Source of the DNA: Alistipes sp.
GTDB lineage: Bacteria > Bacteroidota > Bacteroidia > Bacteroidales > Rikenellaceae
Length of the DNA: 64,000 bases
Assembly (NCBI GenBank): GCA_017555105.1
Contig: JAFZHB010000019.1
Location: forward strand, 1 to 64,000
Direction of reading: 5' to 3'
Shown: piece by piece, positions 34,179-43,696 of the stretch
Layout of the letters: every line of letters starts with the position of its first letter
Numbering within the stretch: position 1 is the first letter of the stretch
Position numbers and translations under genes: made by a program
The notes under the pieces: model-generated
Database searches by the model: none
What the model was told of the DNA's origin: nothing
The model's input: only the letters and a program-made list of their open reading frames with translations

Positions 34179-35717
34179 ATGAAACACCTTCGCTGGCTTT
34201 TGGCTTTGTGGCTGATTGTGCTCGTGTGCCCGCTCTGGGCGCAGGAGTCGGAGTCGGTGCGCCAGCTGCAGAAGTTTGTCCGCACCTACCGTTACCTGGA
34301 TCGATTCTATGTCGATACGGTGGCGATGGAGCCGATTGTGGAGGGTGCGATTCGGGGTATGCTTGAGCAGTTAGATCCCCACTCCACCTACCTCTCGGTG
34401 GCGGAGATGAAGCAGGCCAAGGCCTCGCTCGACGGCTCGTTTAGCGGCATCGGTATCGAGTTCTCGGTGATGCGCGACACGATCTGCGTGGCTCGCACGA
34501 TTGCCGGAGGACCGGCCGAGCGGGTTGGTGTGATGGCCAACGACCGTATTGTGCGGATCGACTCGCTCTCGGCCGTGGGGATGAAGCAGAACGATGTGCC
34601 GAATCACCTGCGTGGCAAGCGCGGTACACGGGTCGAGATCGAGGTGGTGCGCCGAGGAGAGCCTCAGCCGCTGCACTTCACGATTAAACGCGACGATATC
34701 CCCCTCCATACGGTGGATGCAGCCTACATGGCTACGCCGAGCGTGGGCTACATCAAGGTGGGACGCTTCGGGCGCACGACCATGGATGAGTTCATCGCGG
34801 CCTACAGCCGTTTGGGCGAGCCGCAGCGACTCATTCTCGATCTGCGCGGTAATAGCGGTGGATTGATGGATCAGGCGATCGAGATGGCGGGTTTCTTCCT
34901 GCCGAAGGGGTCGTTGATTCTCTCGACCGAGGGTCGCGCGGTGGAGCGAACCACCTACGAGGCGTCGGCCGATGGGGCGAACCTCCACGGTCGTGTGGCG
35001 GTGCTGATCGACGAGGTGTCGGCCTCGGCGTCGGAGATCGTCTCCGGAGCCCTGCAAGATTGGGATCGTGCGACGATCATCGGCCAGCCGAGTTTTGGTA
35101 AAGGTCTGGTGCAGCGTCAGATACCGCTGGGTGACGGCTCGGCCATTCGCCTGACGATTGCCCGCTATCACACCCCCTCGGGGCGTGTGATCCAGCGCCC
35201 CTACGAGGAGGGTAAGCGTGCGGAGTACTACCGCGATGCCTATCGTCAGCGTGCCGACTCGGTGGCGGACGGAGCACCGCTCTTCCGCACCTTGAAGGAG
35301 GGTCGCATCGTCTATGGTGGCGGTGGCATTCGTCCCGATTGCGTGGTGGAGGAGGATACGACCTACTACACGCCGGGATATGCCCGTATGGTGCGCCGTG
35401 GCTTGGTGCAGCAGAGCGTAGCGGATTACCTGACCGCCAACCAACCGCAGTTGACCGCCTCCTACCCCGATTTCGAGGAGTTTGATGCGGCGTATGAAGT
35501 GCCGCAGGAGCTGCTCGAGGAGCTGAAACAACAAGCGCAGACGAAGGATGTGGCCTGCTCGGAGGAGGATTACCAGCGCTCCGAGCCCCTCTTGCGTGTG
35601 CAACTCAAAGCGCTCGTGGCGCAGCGACTCTATGGGCCCGAGGGCTTCTACCGTGTGATGAATCCGGCACAGGTGGCAGCCTATGCCGAGGCGGTGCGTC
35701 TGCTCGAGCAGGAGTAA
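34179..35717 (+). CDS. S41-family C-terminal processing protease
   Basis: This 512-residue protein has a signal peptide (MKHLRWLLALWLIVLVCPLWAQ). A short N-terminal helical part is followed by a PDZ domain (around FSGIGIEFSV...VMANDRIVRIDSLSA) and the S41 peptidase domain. The catalytic Ser lies in DEVSASASEI and the Lys in QPSFGKGLVQ. CtpA/Prc proteases cut periplasmic proteins near their C-termini. It lies 44 nt after hisS and 24 nt before the DedA gene. Confidence 0.92.
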   Translation: MKHLRWLLALWLIVLVCPLWAQESESVRQLQKFVRTYRYLDRFYVDTVAMEPIVEGAIRGMLEQLDPHSTYLSVAEMKQAKASLDGSFSGIGIEFSVMRDTICVARTIAGGPAERVGVMANDRIVRIDSLSAVGMKQNDVPNHLRGKRGTRVEIEVVRRGEPQPLHFTIKRDDIPLHTVDAAYMATPSVGYIKVGRFGRTTMDEFIAAYSRLGEPQRLILDLRGNSGGLMDQAIEMAGFFLPKGSLILSTEGRAVERTTYEASADGANLHGRVAVLIDEVSASASEIVSGALQDWDRATIIGQPSFGKGLVQRQIPLGDGSAIRLTIARYHTPSGRVIQRPYEEGKRAEYYRDAYRQRADSVADGAPLFRTLKEGRIVYGGGGIRPDCVVEEDTTYYTPGYARMVRRGLVQQSVADYLTANQPQLTASYPDFEEFDAAYEVPQELLEELKQQAQTKDVACSEEDYQRSEPLLRVQLKALVAQRLYGPEGFYRVMNPAQVAAYAEAVRLLEQE

Positions 35718-35741
35718 ACGGCCTAAAAAAAGATCAGAACG

Positions 35742-36350
35742 ATGAAATGGATTAAAAAACTCTATGATTGGATGCTCTCGTGGGGCGATTCGCGTTGGGG
35801 CGCATTGGCGCTCTTCTGCTTCGCTTTTGCCGAGTCGAGCTTCTTTCCGATACCCCCCGATGTGCTCTTGATCGCGCTTTGCCTGGGTGCGGTGGCGCGC
35901 TCGTTCCGCTTTGCGGCAATCTGTACGCTCGGTTCGATTGCGGGCGCTATGGTGGGCTATTCGATTGGTTATTTCGCTTGGCAGAGTGCTGCGGGTGAGT
36001 ATACCGCCTTGGCGCACTTCTTCTTCAATCATGTCTTCTCGGTGGAGGCCTTTGAGAAGGTGGGCTCGCTCTACGACCAATACAACTTCTGGATTGTCTT
36101 CACGGCGGGCTTCACTCCCCTGCCCTACAAGATCTTCACGATCAGCGGTGGTCTTTTCCACATCAACTTTGTGATGTTCCTTGTCGCGTCGATCATTTCG
36201 CGCGGCCTGCGTTTCTTCCTGATTGCGGGACTGATTTGGAAGTTTGGCGCCCCGATTAAGGGATTTATTGATAAGTATTTCAACCTGTTAGCCATCGCCT
36301 TCACGGTGCTCCTTATCGGATCGTTCCTGCTGGTGGGCTACCTGCTTTAA
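35742..36350 (+). CDS. DedA/VTT-family membrane protein
   Basis: This 202-residue integral membrane protein is of the YqaA/DedA type. It has several hydrophobic segments and the conserved loop ESSFFPIPPDVLLIA, followed by GSIAGAMVGYSIGYF and AGFTPLPYKIFTISGG. The two Pro-containing re-entrant stretches are typical of the VTT domain. Relatives flip phospholipids or undecaprenyl phosphate and support envelope homeostasis. It is probably cotranscribed with the S41 protease and aroE. Confidence 0.9.
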   Translation: MKWIKKLYDWMLSWGDSRWGALALFCFAFAESSFFPIPPDVLLIALCLGAVARSFRFAAICTLGSIAGAMVGYSIGYFAWQSAAGEYTALAHFFFNHVFSVEAFEKVGSLYDQYNFWIVFTAGFTPLPYKIFTISGGLFHINFVMFLVASIISRGLRFFLIAGLIWKFGAPIKGFIDKYFNLLAIAFTVLLIGSFLLVGYLL

Positions 36351-36368
36351 TCGGAAACATTTACTCCT

Positions 36369-37103
36369 ATGCGACGCTTTGGATTGATCGGTTATCCGCT
36401 TGGACACTCGATTTCGGCACGCCACTTCACGGCGAAGTTTGAACAGGAGCAGCTGGCTTGTTGTTACGACCAGTATGCAATTCCCTCGATCGAGGCGCTC
36501 CCCGAACTCTTGGAGACGACGCCCGAATTGGAGGGTTTCAATGTGACGATTCCCTACAAGCAGCAGGTGATGCGCTACCTCGACGGCATCTCGCCCGAGG
36601 CGGAGCGTATCGGTGCGGTGAACTGTGTGCGTCGCACGAAGGAGGGAAAATTGATCGGCTACAATACGGATATCGTCGGCCTGCGCACGGCGCTCGATGA
36701 GTTGCTGGGTGCTACGGAGGTTGAGCACGCGTTGGTGTTGGGCACGGGTGGCGCTTCGCAGGCGGTGCAGTATGCCCTCTCGGAGCGTGGTATCGCCTAC
36801 GACCTGATCTCGCGCGACGAGGCGAAGGGTAACTACACCTACGACAACCTTCCAACGGAGGTGGTCGAGTCGTCGAAGCTGATCATCAACGCTACACCCG
36901 TCGGCACTTGGCCGAATGTGGAGGAGGCTCCGCGTCTTCCGTATGCCTATATCACCCCCGAGCACCATCTGCTCGACCTGGTCTATAATCCGCCTTTGAC
37001 GCAATTCCTGGCCTATGGTCAGCAGCGTGGCGCCAAAATTATGAATGGCGAGCGGATGTTTCTGGGTCAGGCATTAGCGGCTTGGACGATCTGGAATGAT
37101 TAA
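36369..37103 (+). CDS. aroE: Shikimate dehydrogenase
   Basis: This 244-residue enzyme is slightly short for AroE. It reduces 3-dehydroshikimate with NADPH in the aromatic amino acid pathway. The substrate serines are in GHSISARHF, the catalytic Lys in TIPYKQQV, the Asp in YNTDIVGL, and the dinucleotide loop is LGTGGASQAV. The C-terminal helix containing ERMFLGQALAAW is complete. It ends the run that began at ettA, closed by a terminator. Confidence 0.95.
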   Translation: MRRFGLIGYPLGHSISARHFTAKFEQEQLACCYDQYAIPSIEALPELLETTPELEGFNVTIPYKQQVMRYLDGISPEAERIGAVNCVRRTKEGKLIGYNTDIVGLRTALDELLGATEVEHALVLGTGGASQAVQYALSERGIAYDLISRDEAKGNYTYDNLPTEVVESSKLIINATPVGTWPNVEEAPRLPYAYITPEHHLLDLVYNPPLTQFLAYGQQRGAKIMNGERMFLGQALAAWTIWND

Positions 37104-37117
37104 CAAAACTAAAACAA

Positions 37118-37148
37118 TGAGCACCCAGCAATGGGTGCTCATCTTTTA
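37118..37148. terminator. Bidirectional terminator between aroE and the DUF2007 gene
   Basis: Perfect 10-bp stem (37118-37127 / 37132-37141) with a 4-nt loop, T-rich on the plus side and A-rich upstream, so it can stop both convergent genes. Confidence 0.85.
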
Positions 37149-37355
37149 TTCCAGGATCATTAACTCTTTTTGAGCACGCTCCAACTCTTCGGGGCGCACG
37201 ACGAGCTGAACAGCTCCTCCAATCGGGTTCAGCGTGGACATATATTCGTTGCGGATGTCCACCCAGATTTCAGCGCTTTGCAGGCGCGATTTTGCGATCT
37301 CGGCTTCGGCCAAGGAGTTGTACTCCGCCAATACAACAAAGGTCTGGTTCTGCAT
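37146..37355 (-). CDS. DUF2007 small protein
   Basis: This 69-residue cytoplasmic protein matches the DUF2007 (putative signal-transducing protein) pattern: an N-terminal strand FVVLAEYNSLAEAEIAKSRL, the INVXIRNEY-like stretch IWVDIRNEYMSTLNPIGG, and a C-terminal VQLVVRPEELERAQKEL. Members have a ferredoxin-like fold with no proven role. It overlaps the 3' flank of the shared terminator and is divergent from dnaE. Confidence 0.8.
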   Translation of the reverse strand: MQNQTFVVLAEYNSLAEAEIAKSRLQSAEIWVDIRNEYMSTLNPIGGAVQLVVRPEELERAQKELMILE

Positions 37356-37460
37356 AAAACAAACAGCTTTTGAGAAAGGTGCGCTATCGCTCTATAAAGT
37401 TATAGCATTTTATTGGAAAAATACAACTCCCTTGCCACGATTTTTCACAGAAATAATGTG

Positions 37461-37468
37461 TATCTTTG
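37461..37468 (+). promoter_or_regulatory. -7 element of the dnaE promoter
   Basis: TATCTTTG lies 59 nt before the dnaE start. The upstream box is not recognisable (T-run only). Confidence 0.55.
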
Positions 37469-37527
37469 TAAGGTAAATCGACCTCAAGAAACGAAACTCG
37501 AAAAGTAACCTACAGACCCCGATCACT

Positions 37528-40500
37528 ATGGCGCAATTTGTCCATCTGCATGTCCATTCGCAATACTCGATTCTCGACGGCCAGGCCTCCATTTCGCGCT
37601 TGGTCGATAAGGCGATGGCCGATGGTCAGCCGGGCATTGCACTGACCGATCACGGCAATATGTTTGGCGTGAAGGAGTTCTTCAACTATGTGAAGAAGGC
37701 CAAGGGTAAGTGCAAGGATGGCATCAAGAGCTGCGAGGCGCGCCTTGCGGGGCTGCGCGACGGCTCGATCGAGGTGGATGATCCGGTGGCCGAGGTGGCT
37801 CGCTGCGAAGCCGAGTTGGCTGTCTGGCAGCGCAAGGCGGCCTTCAAGCCGATCATCGGTTGCGAGGTCTATGTGGCGCGTCGTGGCGATTTGACCCTGA
37901 AGGATAAGGCGCACAAGGAGGACCAAGGCGGTTGGCACTTGATCCTGCTGGCGAAAAACGAGCAGGGTTACCACAACCTGGTCAAGATCGTCTCGAAGGC
38001 GTGGACGGAGGGTTTTTATATGCGTCCGCGTACCGACCGAAAGGAGTTGGCGAAATACCACGAGGGACTCATCTGCTGCTCGGCGTGTCTGGGTGGTGAG
38101 GTGCCGAAGCACATCACCGAGGGCAATATGGAGGCGGCCGAGGAGACCGTACAGTGGTACAAGAACCTCTTCGGCGAGGACTACTACCTCGAGCTGCAGC
38201 TCCACAAGGCAACGGTCGAGCGTGCCAACCATGAGGCCTACCCGTTGCAGTTGGAGGTCAATCGCCACCTGCGTGAGCTGGGTGCCAAGTTCGGTGTACG
38301 CACGATTTGCACGAACGATGTGCACTTTGTCGATGAGGCCAATGCCGAGGCGCACGACCGCCTGATCTGCCTCTCGACGGGTAAGGACCTCGACGATCCG
38401 AAGCGTATGCTCTACTCGAAGCAGGAGTGGATGAAGACTACGGCCGAGATGGCATCGATCTTTGGGGACACGGATCCCGAGGCGATGCAGACGACGGTCG
38501 ATATCTGCAACTCGGTGGAGACCTACTCGATCGACCATGCGCCGATCATGCCCGAGTTCGACATTCCAGCCTCGTTTGGCACGGAGGCTGAGTATCGTGC
38601 GCGCTTGACGGAGGAGGATCTCTTCAACGAGTTCACGCGCGATGAGAATGGCAACGAGGTGATGAGCCGCGAGGAGGGCGAGAAGAAGATCAAGAACCTC
38701 GGCGGATACGATAAACTCTACCGCATCAAATTCGAGGCCGACTACCTGGCCCATCTGACCCGCATCGGTGCCAAGAAGCTCTACGGCGACCCCTTCTCGG
38801 AGGAGGTCGAGGAGCGTCTGAAGTTCGAGCTGCACATCATGAAGACGATGGGTTTCCCGGGCTACTTCCTCATCGTGCAGGACTTTATCCGTGCTGCGCG
38901 CGAGGAGCTCGATGTCTCGGTAGGTCCGGGTCGTGGTTCGGCCGCAGGTTCGGCCGTGGCCTACTGTCTGGGTATTACGCAGATCGACCCGATTCGCTAC
39001 GACCTGCTGTTTGAGCGATTCCTGAATCCCGACCGTATCTCACTTCCCGATATCGATGTCGACTTCGATGATGATGGTCGAGGTCGCGTCTTGAACTGGG
39101 TGACGCAGAAGTATGGCAAGGAGAAGGTGGCGCACATCATCACCTACGGTACGATGGCCACGAAGCTCGCCATCAAGGATGTGGCGCGTGTGCAGAAGCT
39201 GCCCCTCTCCGAGTCGGATCGCCTTTGCAAGCTCGTGCCGGAGAAGACCCCCGAGGGAAAACGCGTGAAGGACTTGGGTCACGCCATCTCGCTCGTCCCC
39301 GATTTGAAGGCGGCCGAGGAGTCGGAGGATCCGATCATGCACGATACGATCCGCTACGCCAAGATGCTCGAGGGCAATGTGCGCAATACGGGTGTTCACG
39401 CCTGTGGTACGATCATCTGCCGCGATGACATCACGGATTGGGTGCCGGTATCTACGGCCGACGATAAGGATACGGGCGAGAAGATGCTCGTGACGCAGTA
39501 TGAGGGTTCGGTGATCGAGGATACGGGTCTGATCAAGATGGACTTCCTCGGTCTGAAGACGCTCTCGATTCTGCGCGACGCCGTGGCCAATGTGCGCCAG
39601 ACGAAGGGCATCGAGGTGGATATCGACGACTTCTCGATCATCGAAGATAGAAAAACCTATAAACTCTACTGCGAAGGCCGCACGGTCGGCACTTTCCAGT
39701 TCGAGTCCCCGGGTATGCAGAAGTACTTGCGCGAGTTGCAGCCCTCGACCTTCGAGGACCTGATCGCCATGAACGCCCTCTACCGCCCGGGCCCGATGGA
39801 TAACATCCCCGACTTCATTGCCCGTAAACATGGCCGCAGCCCGATCGTCTATGACATCCCCGTCATGGAGCGTTATCTGAAGGATACCTACGGCATTACG
39901 GTTTACCAGGAGCAGGTGATGTTGCTCTCGCGTCTGTTGGCTAACTTCACGCGCGGCGAGTCCGATACGCTGCGTAAGGCCATGGGTAAGAAGCTCAAGG
40001 ATAAGCTGGATGCCCTGAAGCCGAAGTTCATTGCCGGTGGTCAGTCCAATGGCCACGATCCGGAGGTGCTCGAAAAGATCTGGGGCGAGTGGGAGAAGTT
40101 CGCTTCGTACGCCTTCAACAAGTCGCACGCCACCTGCTACTCGTGGGTTGCTTTCCAGACGGCTTACCTCAAGGCGCACTACCCCTCGGAGTTTATGGCG
40201 GCGGTGTTGAGCCGAAACCTGGCCAATGTAGGTCAGTTGACGATCTACATGAACGAGTGTAAGCGCATGGGTATCAATGTGCTTGGTTCGGATGTGAACG
40301 AGTCTATGAAGACCTTCTCGGCTACGCGTAAGGGCGACATTCGCTTTGGTCTGGCCGCCATCAAGGGTGTTGGCGAGGCTGCTGCCGAGAGCATCATCGC
40401 CGAGCGTGAGCAGCACGGCCCCTACAAGGATATCTACGACTTCTTCGAGCGTGTGAACTACTCGGTGGTGAACCGTAAGTGTATTGAGAATATGGCCTAT

Positions 40501-41367
40501 GCGGGCTCCTTCTCGGGCTTGATCGACTTCCACCGCAGCAAGTTCTTTGCTGCCGATCAGCGCGATACGCAGGGGATGACCTTCCTCGAGCAGTTGATTC
40601 GCTATGGCCAGCGCTACCAGGCCGAGAAGAGCAATGCCCAGCAGAGCCTCTTTGGTGGTGGCGGCGTGGTCGATATTCAGCGACCGACGACCCCCGTGGC
40701 CTTCGATTGGACGCAGCTCGAGACGCTGAACAAGGAGCGTGAGATGATGGGTCTCTACCTGACGGCACACCCGCTCGACGAGTTCAAGCTCGTGATCGAC
40801 AACTTCTGCAAGACGCAGCTCTCGGAGCTGGAGAACCTCGAGCCGCTGCGTGGCCAGGATATTGCTGTGGCGGGTTTGGTGGTCAGCGTGCAGAACCTGA
40901 CGACGAAGACGGGTAAGAACTTCGGTCGCTTTAAGCTCGAGGATTACAACTCGACCCACGAATTCAGCCTCTTTGGCAAGGAGTATGAGAACTTCCGCAA
41001 ATACCTCTTCGAGGGCTACTACCTGATGGTGCGTGGTAAGGTGCAACCCCGCCCCTACCGTAAGGAGGGTGAACCCGAGCAGTTGGAGTTCCGCATCGGC
41101 TCGATGATGCAGCTGCAGGAGGTGCGTGATACGATGATCCGCGAGCTGCAGATCTGGTTGCCGATCCACGAACTCACGGAGCAGTTTATCAAGGAGTTTG
41201 TCCCGGTGGTCAAGCGCTCGAAGGGTAAAACGCAGCTGCGTGTGCAGCTCTACGATCCGCAGGAGCAGGTGCAGTTGCGCCTCTTCTCGAAGAAGTATCG
41301 CGTGGAGCTGACGCAGGAGTTGATCGACTACCTCAATGAGAACGAACTGAAATATACAATATCATAA
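37528..41367 (+). CDS. dnaE: DNA polymerase III alpha subunit
   Basis: This 1279-residue replicative polymerase has an N-terminal PHP domain (HLHVHSQYSILDG at 6-18 and ALTDHGNMFG) with metal-binding residues intact. The palm holds GPGRGSAAGS and the catalytic Asp motif PDIDVDFDDDGR. A helix-hairpin-helix region surrounds AIKGVGEAAAESI, and an OB fold (IAVAGLVVSVQNLTTKTGK) lies near the C-terminus. It has about 80 extra residues between the first PHP motifs and IIGCEVYV (KCKDGIKSCEARLAG...), a common Bacteroidetes insertion. trxA follows after 23 nt. Confidence 0.97.
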   Translation: MAQFVHLHVHSQYSILDGQASISRLVDKAMADGQPGIALTDHGNMFGVKEFFNYVKKAKGKCKDGIKSCEARLAGLRDGSIEVDDPVAEVARCEAELAVWQRKAAFKPIIGCEVYVARRGDLTLKDKAHKEDQGGWHLILLAKNEQGYHNLVKIVSKAWTEGFYMRPRTDRKELAKYHEGLICCSACLGGEVPKHITEGNMEAAEETVQWYKNLFGEDYYLELQLHKATVERANHEAYPLQLEVNRHLRELGAKFGVRTICTNDVHFVDEANAEAHDRLICLSTGKDLDDPKRMLYSKQEWMKTTAEMASIFGDTDPEAMQTTVDICNSVETYSIDHAPIMPEFDIPASFGTEAEYRARLTEEDLFNEFTRDENGNEVMSREEGEKKIKNLGGYDKLYRIKFEADYLAHLTRIGAKKLYGDPFSEEVEERLKFELHIMKTMGFPGYFLIVQDFIRAAREELDVSVGPGRGSAAGSAVAYCLGITQIDPIRYDLLFERFLNPDRISLPDIDVDFDDDGRGRVLNWVTQKYGKEKVAHIITYGTMATKLAIKDVARVQKLPLSESDRLCKLVPEKTPEGKRVKDLGHAISLVPDLKAAEESEDPIMHDTIRYAKMLEGNVRNTGVHACGTIICRDDITDWVPVSTADDKDTGEKMLVTQYEGSVIEDTGLIKMDFLGLKTLSILRDAVANVRQTKGIEVDIDDFSIIEDRKTYKLYCEGRTVGTFQFESPGMQKYLRELQPSTFEDLIAMNALYRPGPMDNIPDFIARKHGRSPIVYDIPVMERYLKDTYGITVYQEQVMLLSRLLANFTRGESDTLRKAMGKKLKDKLDALKPKFIAGGQSNGHDPEVLEKIWGEWEKFASYAFNKSHATCYSWVAFQTAYLKAHYPSEFMAAVLSRNLANVGQLTIYMNECKRMGINVLGSDVNESMKTFSATRKGDIRFGLAAIKGVGEAAAESIIAEREQHGPYKDIYDFFERVNYSVVNRKCIENMAYAGSFSGLIDFHRSKFFAADQRDTQGMTFLEQLIRYGQRYQAEKSNAQQSLFGGGGVVDIQRPTTPVAFDWTQLETLNKEREMMGLYLTAHPLDEFKLVIDNFCKTQLSELENLEPLRGQDIAVAGLVVSVQNLTTKTGKNFGRFKLEDYNSTHEFSLFGKEYENFRKYLFEGYYLMVRGKVQPRPYRKEGEPEQLEFRIGSMMQLQEVRDTMIRELQIWLPIHELTEQFIKEFVPVVKRSKGKTQLRVQLYDPQEQVQLRLFSKKYRVELTQELIDYLNENELKYTIS

Positions 41368-41390
41368 ACCAATTAAAAAACAACACAACT

Positions 41391-41699
41391 ATGGAGATTA
41401 ACAAGACTAACATCGACGCGTTGCTGGCAGGTGATCAGCCCGTTGTAATCGATTTCTGGGCAGAGTGGTGCGGTCCTTGCCGCGCAATCGCTCCCTATGT
41501 AGAGGAGTTGGCTGCCGAGTATGAGGGCAAGGTTGTTATCGGCAAGTGCGATGTCGAGGAGAACGACGAGATCACGATGAAGTATGGCGTGCGCAACATC
41601 CCGACGATCCTCTTCATCAAGAACGGTGAGGTGGTTGACAAGCAGGTCGGCGGTTGCTCGAAGAGCGCTCTGGAGGAGAAAATCGCAAAATTGCTCTAA
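41391..41699 (+). CDS. trxA: Thioredoxin
   Basis: This 102-residue cytoplasmic thioredoxin carries the WCGPC redox site at residues 26-30 and the cis-proline in RNIPTILF. It has no signal peptide. It reduces protein disulfides such as those of ribonucleotide reductase or peroxiredoxins. It lies 23 nt after dnaE and 3 nt before the epimerase gene, so all three are probably cotranscribed. Confidence 0.96.
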   Translation: MEINKTNIDALLAGDQPVVIDFWAEWCGPCRAIAPYVEELAAEYEGKVVIGKCDVEENDEITMKYGVRNIPTILFIKNGEVVDKQVGGCSKSALEEKIAKLL

Positions 41700-41702
41700 G
41701 CC

Positions 41703-42695
41703 ATGATTCGCTGCATTGATTGGAACGGCATGCAGGCTGTCGAGTTCTCGAAGGGGGACTATGTGGCGCTGTTGATCCCGTCGGTGGGTGCCAACCTGGT
41801 GCGCCTGGCCAACACGAAGCTGGGTGTGGAGATCCTCCGCACGCCTACGGCTGAGGAGGTGGAGACCTTCAAGACGCGTCCGCAGATCTTCGGTCTGCCG
41901 CTCTTGTTCCCGCCCAACCGCATCGAGGATGGTCGTTACACCTTCGAGGGTCGTACCTACCAGTACCCCATCACGATCGAGAAGGAGCAGAACTACCACC
42001 ACGGCATCATCAAGGGCGAGCCCTTCGTGGTGTCGAAGGCCAAGGAGGATGACAAGTCGGTGACGATCGAGTGCCGCTACTATTCGAATGCGGCGAACGA
42101 TGCCATCTACCGCGACTTCCCGCACGAGTTTAAGTGCAAGATCGTCTACAAGCTCTCGCAGGAGGGTTTGGAGCAGGAGGTGATCTTCGGCAACAAGAGC
42201 AAGGAGAATATGCCCGTTGGCGTAGGTTTCCATACGCCGATGCTGATCCCCTTTGCCGGTGGCGAGGGTAAGGAGTACCTGATGCGTGTTGCTGTGGGTG
42301 AGCAGGTGGAGCTGAGCCCCCGCAACCTCCCCACGGGTAAGACGCTGCCGCTGACGGAGCAGTTTGCCAAGCTGCGCGAGGGCGGTCTGCAGACGACCGA
42401 TTGCGAGGCGATCGAGGCCGGTTTCACGCTGCGTGAGATCGAGGTCGACGGCAAGCCCTACCGCGGTGCTGTCGTAGAGCATACGCCGAGCGGTGTGCGC
42501 ACCTTCTACGAGGTGGATGAGCAGACGACCTACTGGACGATCTGGAACAACGGAGGTCAGGTCAACTACTGCTGCCCCGAGCCGCAGTCGTGGATCACGA
42601 ATGCCCCCAACGCTGCTGATCCGAAGGCCGCAGGCTTCGTCTTCGTAGCCCCGGGTGAGAAGTGGCGTGCTGTCTATAAGATGTATGCCAAATAA
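41703..42695 (+). CDS. Aldose 1-epimerase family protein
   Basis: This 330-residue beta-sandwich protein of the GalM superfamily has GLPLLFPPNRIEDGRYTFEGRTYQYP, which corresponds to the sugar-binding region, then NYHHGIIKGEPF with the catalytic-type His, and a later acid-bearing GVGFHTPMLIPF. Classical GalM interconverts alpha and beta anomers. This subgroup may act on other hexoses or on hexose-6-phosphates. It has no signal peptide. It ends the dnaE-trxA run. Confidence 0.85.
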   Translation: MIRCIDWNGMQAVEFSKGDYVALLIPSVGANLVRLANTKLGVEILRTPTAEEVETFKTRPQIFGLPLLFPPNRIEDGRYTFEGRTYQYPITIEKEQNYHHGIIKGEPFVVSKAKEDDKSVTIECRYYSNAANDAIYRDFPHEFKCKIVYKLSQEGLEQEVIFGNKSKENMPVGVGFHTPMLIPFAGGEGKEYLMRVAVGEQVELSPRNLPTGKTLPLTEQFAKLREGGLQTTDCEAIEAGFTLREIEVDGKPYRGAVVEHTPSGVRTFYEVDEQTTYWTIWNNGGQVNYCCPEPQSWITNAPNAADPKAAGFVFVAPGEKWRAVYKMYAK

Positions 42696-42731
42696 TTGGT
42701 CGACCGATCGAACCAATCGCATTTGATGGTC

Positions 42732-42772
42732 GAGGGAGTGTACAAAATTGCACACTCCCTCTGCTTTTTTTT
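42732..42772 (+). terminator. Terminator of the dnaE run
   Basis: Perfect 10-bp stem (42732-42741 / 42752-42761) with a 10-nt loop, then TGC and T8. Confidence 0.9.
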
Positions 42773-42784
42773 GAAAATTATTTC

Positions 42785-42792
42785 TAATTTTG
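42785..42792 (+). promoter_or_regulatory. -7 element before the small secreted-protein cluster
   Basis: TAATTTTG lies 35 nt before the first gene of the cluster and directly after the terminator. No good upstream box. Confidence 0.5.
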
Positions 42793-42827
42793 TAAAAGAA
42801 TGTTCCCTAAATAAACTATTGACAACA

Positions 42828-43235
42828 ATGAAGCGACTTCTTTTACTCTGTTTTGCGTGCGCAATTGCCTGCGTAGCTTCGGCACAAAACATCATCACCT
42901 ACACAAATACGAAACAAGTCGTAAATGGCGTAGAACACGAAGGCAACTACAGCCAACTGCAGATCGTTTTTGACGGCAACAAGCTCAAACTCCCGCAATA
43001 TTCAAGTCTGACCTATCTCTACGACCATCAAGAGAACGGATGGTCGATCTACTACTACGCTGTGTGGAACAATTGGGGTGGTCAATGGCAACTGTTTAAA
43101 AACGACTGGTATGCTGTATCTCCGGATAGACAAACACTCAACAAGGGTGGACGGGCTGTAAATGGCGGTGCCCTCATAGTGAATGTATATAAGGAAGGCG
43201 TACAGCACAAGAGCATCGGTCCGATGTATGAGTAA
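42828..43235 (+). CDS. Small secreted protein A, unknown family
   Basis: This 135-residue protein has the signal peptide MKRLLLLCFACAIACVASAQ and no lipobox after the cut. I do not recognise the family. The mature part starts ITYTNTKQVVNGVEHEG and is beta-rich, with aromatic pairs (YLYDHQENGWSIYYYAVW, WYAVSPDRQTLNKGG), and ends HKSIGPMYE. The next gene is a close paralogue. Its mature sequence is exported and small, so a surface or periplasmic adhesin-like or inhibitor-like role is possible, but none is shown. Confidence 0.75.
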   Translation: MKRLLLLCFACAIACVASAQNIITYTNTKQVVNGVEHEGNYSQLQIVFDGNKLKLPQYSSLTYLYDHQENGWSIYYYAVWNNWGGQWQLFKNDWYAVSPDRQTLNKGGRAVNGGALIVNVYKEGVQHKSIGPMYE

Positions 43236-43264
43236 AACAAAATAGTTCTGACCAAATTGATCTT

Positions 43265-43684
43265 ATGAAACGATTTCTTTTATCCCTCTTTGCGTGCGCA
43301 ATTGCCTGCGTAGCTTCGGCACAAAACATCCTCACCTACACGAATACCAAGGATATCAAGTACGGTGCGGAGTATGAGGGTAACTACAAGCAGATGCAAG
43401 TCTCTTTCAATGGGAACCAAATGTTGTATTATCCTATTGGGACACAGCTACCCCCAAGTACCTATCTTTACGACCATCAAGAGAATGGTTGGTCGGTCTA
43501 TTACTATGCTATATGGATTCAGGATAACTACAACAGAGGGTGGCGCGTCATGAAAGGTAGTTGGTATGCAGTCTCTCCGGATCGGCAAACAATCAATCAA
43601 GGTGTTCAGTATTCGGATGTGTATGTCGTTCATGTCTACAAACTAGGCACGCAGCACAAGAGCATCGGCCCAATGTATGAATAA
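43265..43684 (+). CDS. Small secreted protein B, paralogue of A
   Basis: This 139-residue protein has almost the same signal peptide as A (FACAIACVASAQNI) and the same mature pattern. It shares ILTYTNTKDIKYGAEYEG, TYLYDHQENGWSVYYYAIW, WYAVSPDRQTINQG and the ending HKSIGPMYE. The DNA around the signal-peptide junction is nearly identical in the two genes, so the duplication is recent or kept homogeneous by conversion. It is 29 nt after A and 12 nt before C. Confidence 0.75.
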   Translation: MKRFLLSLFACAIACVASAQNILTYTNTKDIKYGAEYEGNYKQMQVSFNGNQMLYYPIGTQLPPSTYLYDHQENGWSVYYYAIWIQDNYNRGWRVMKGSWYAVSPDRQTINQGVQYSDVYVVHVYKLGTQHKSIGPMYE

Positions 43685-43696
43685 AACCGGAAAATT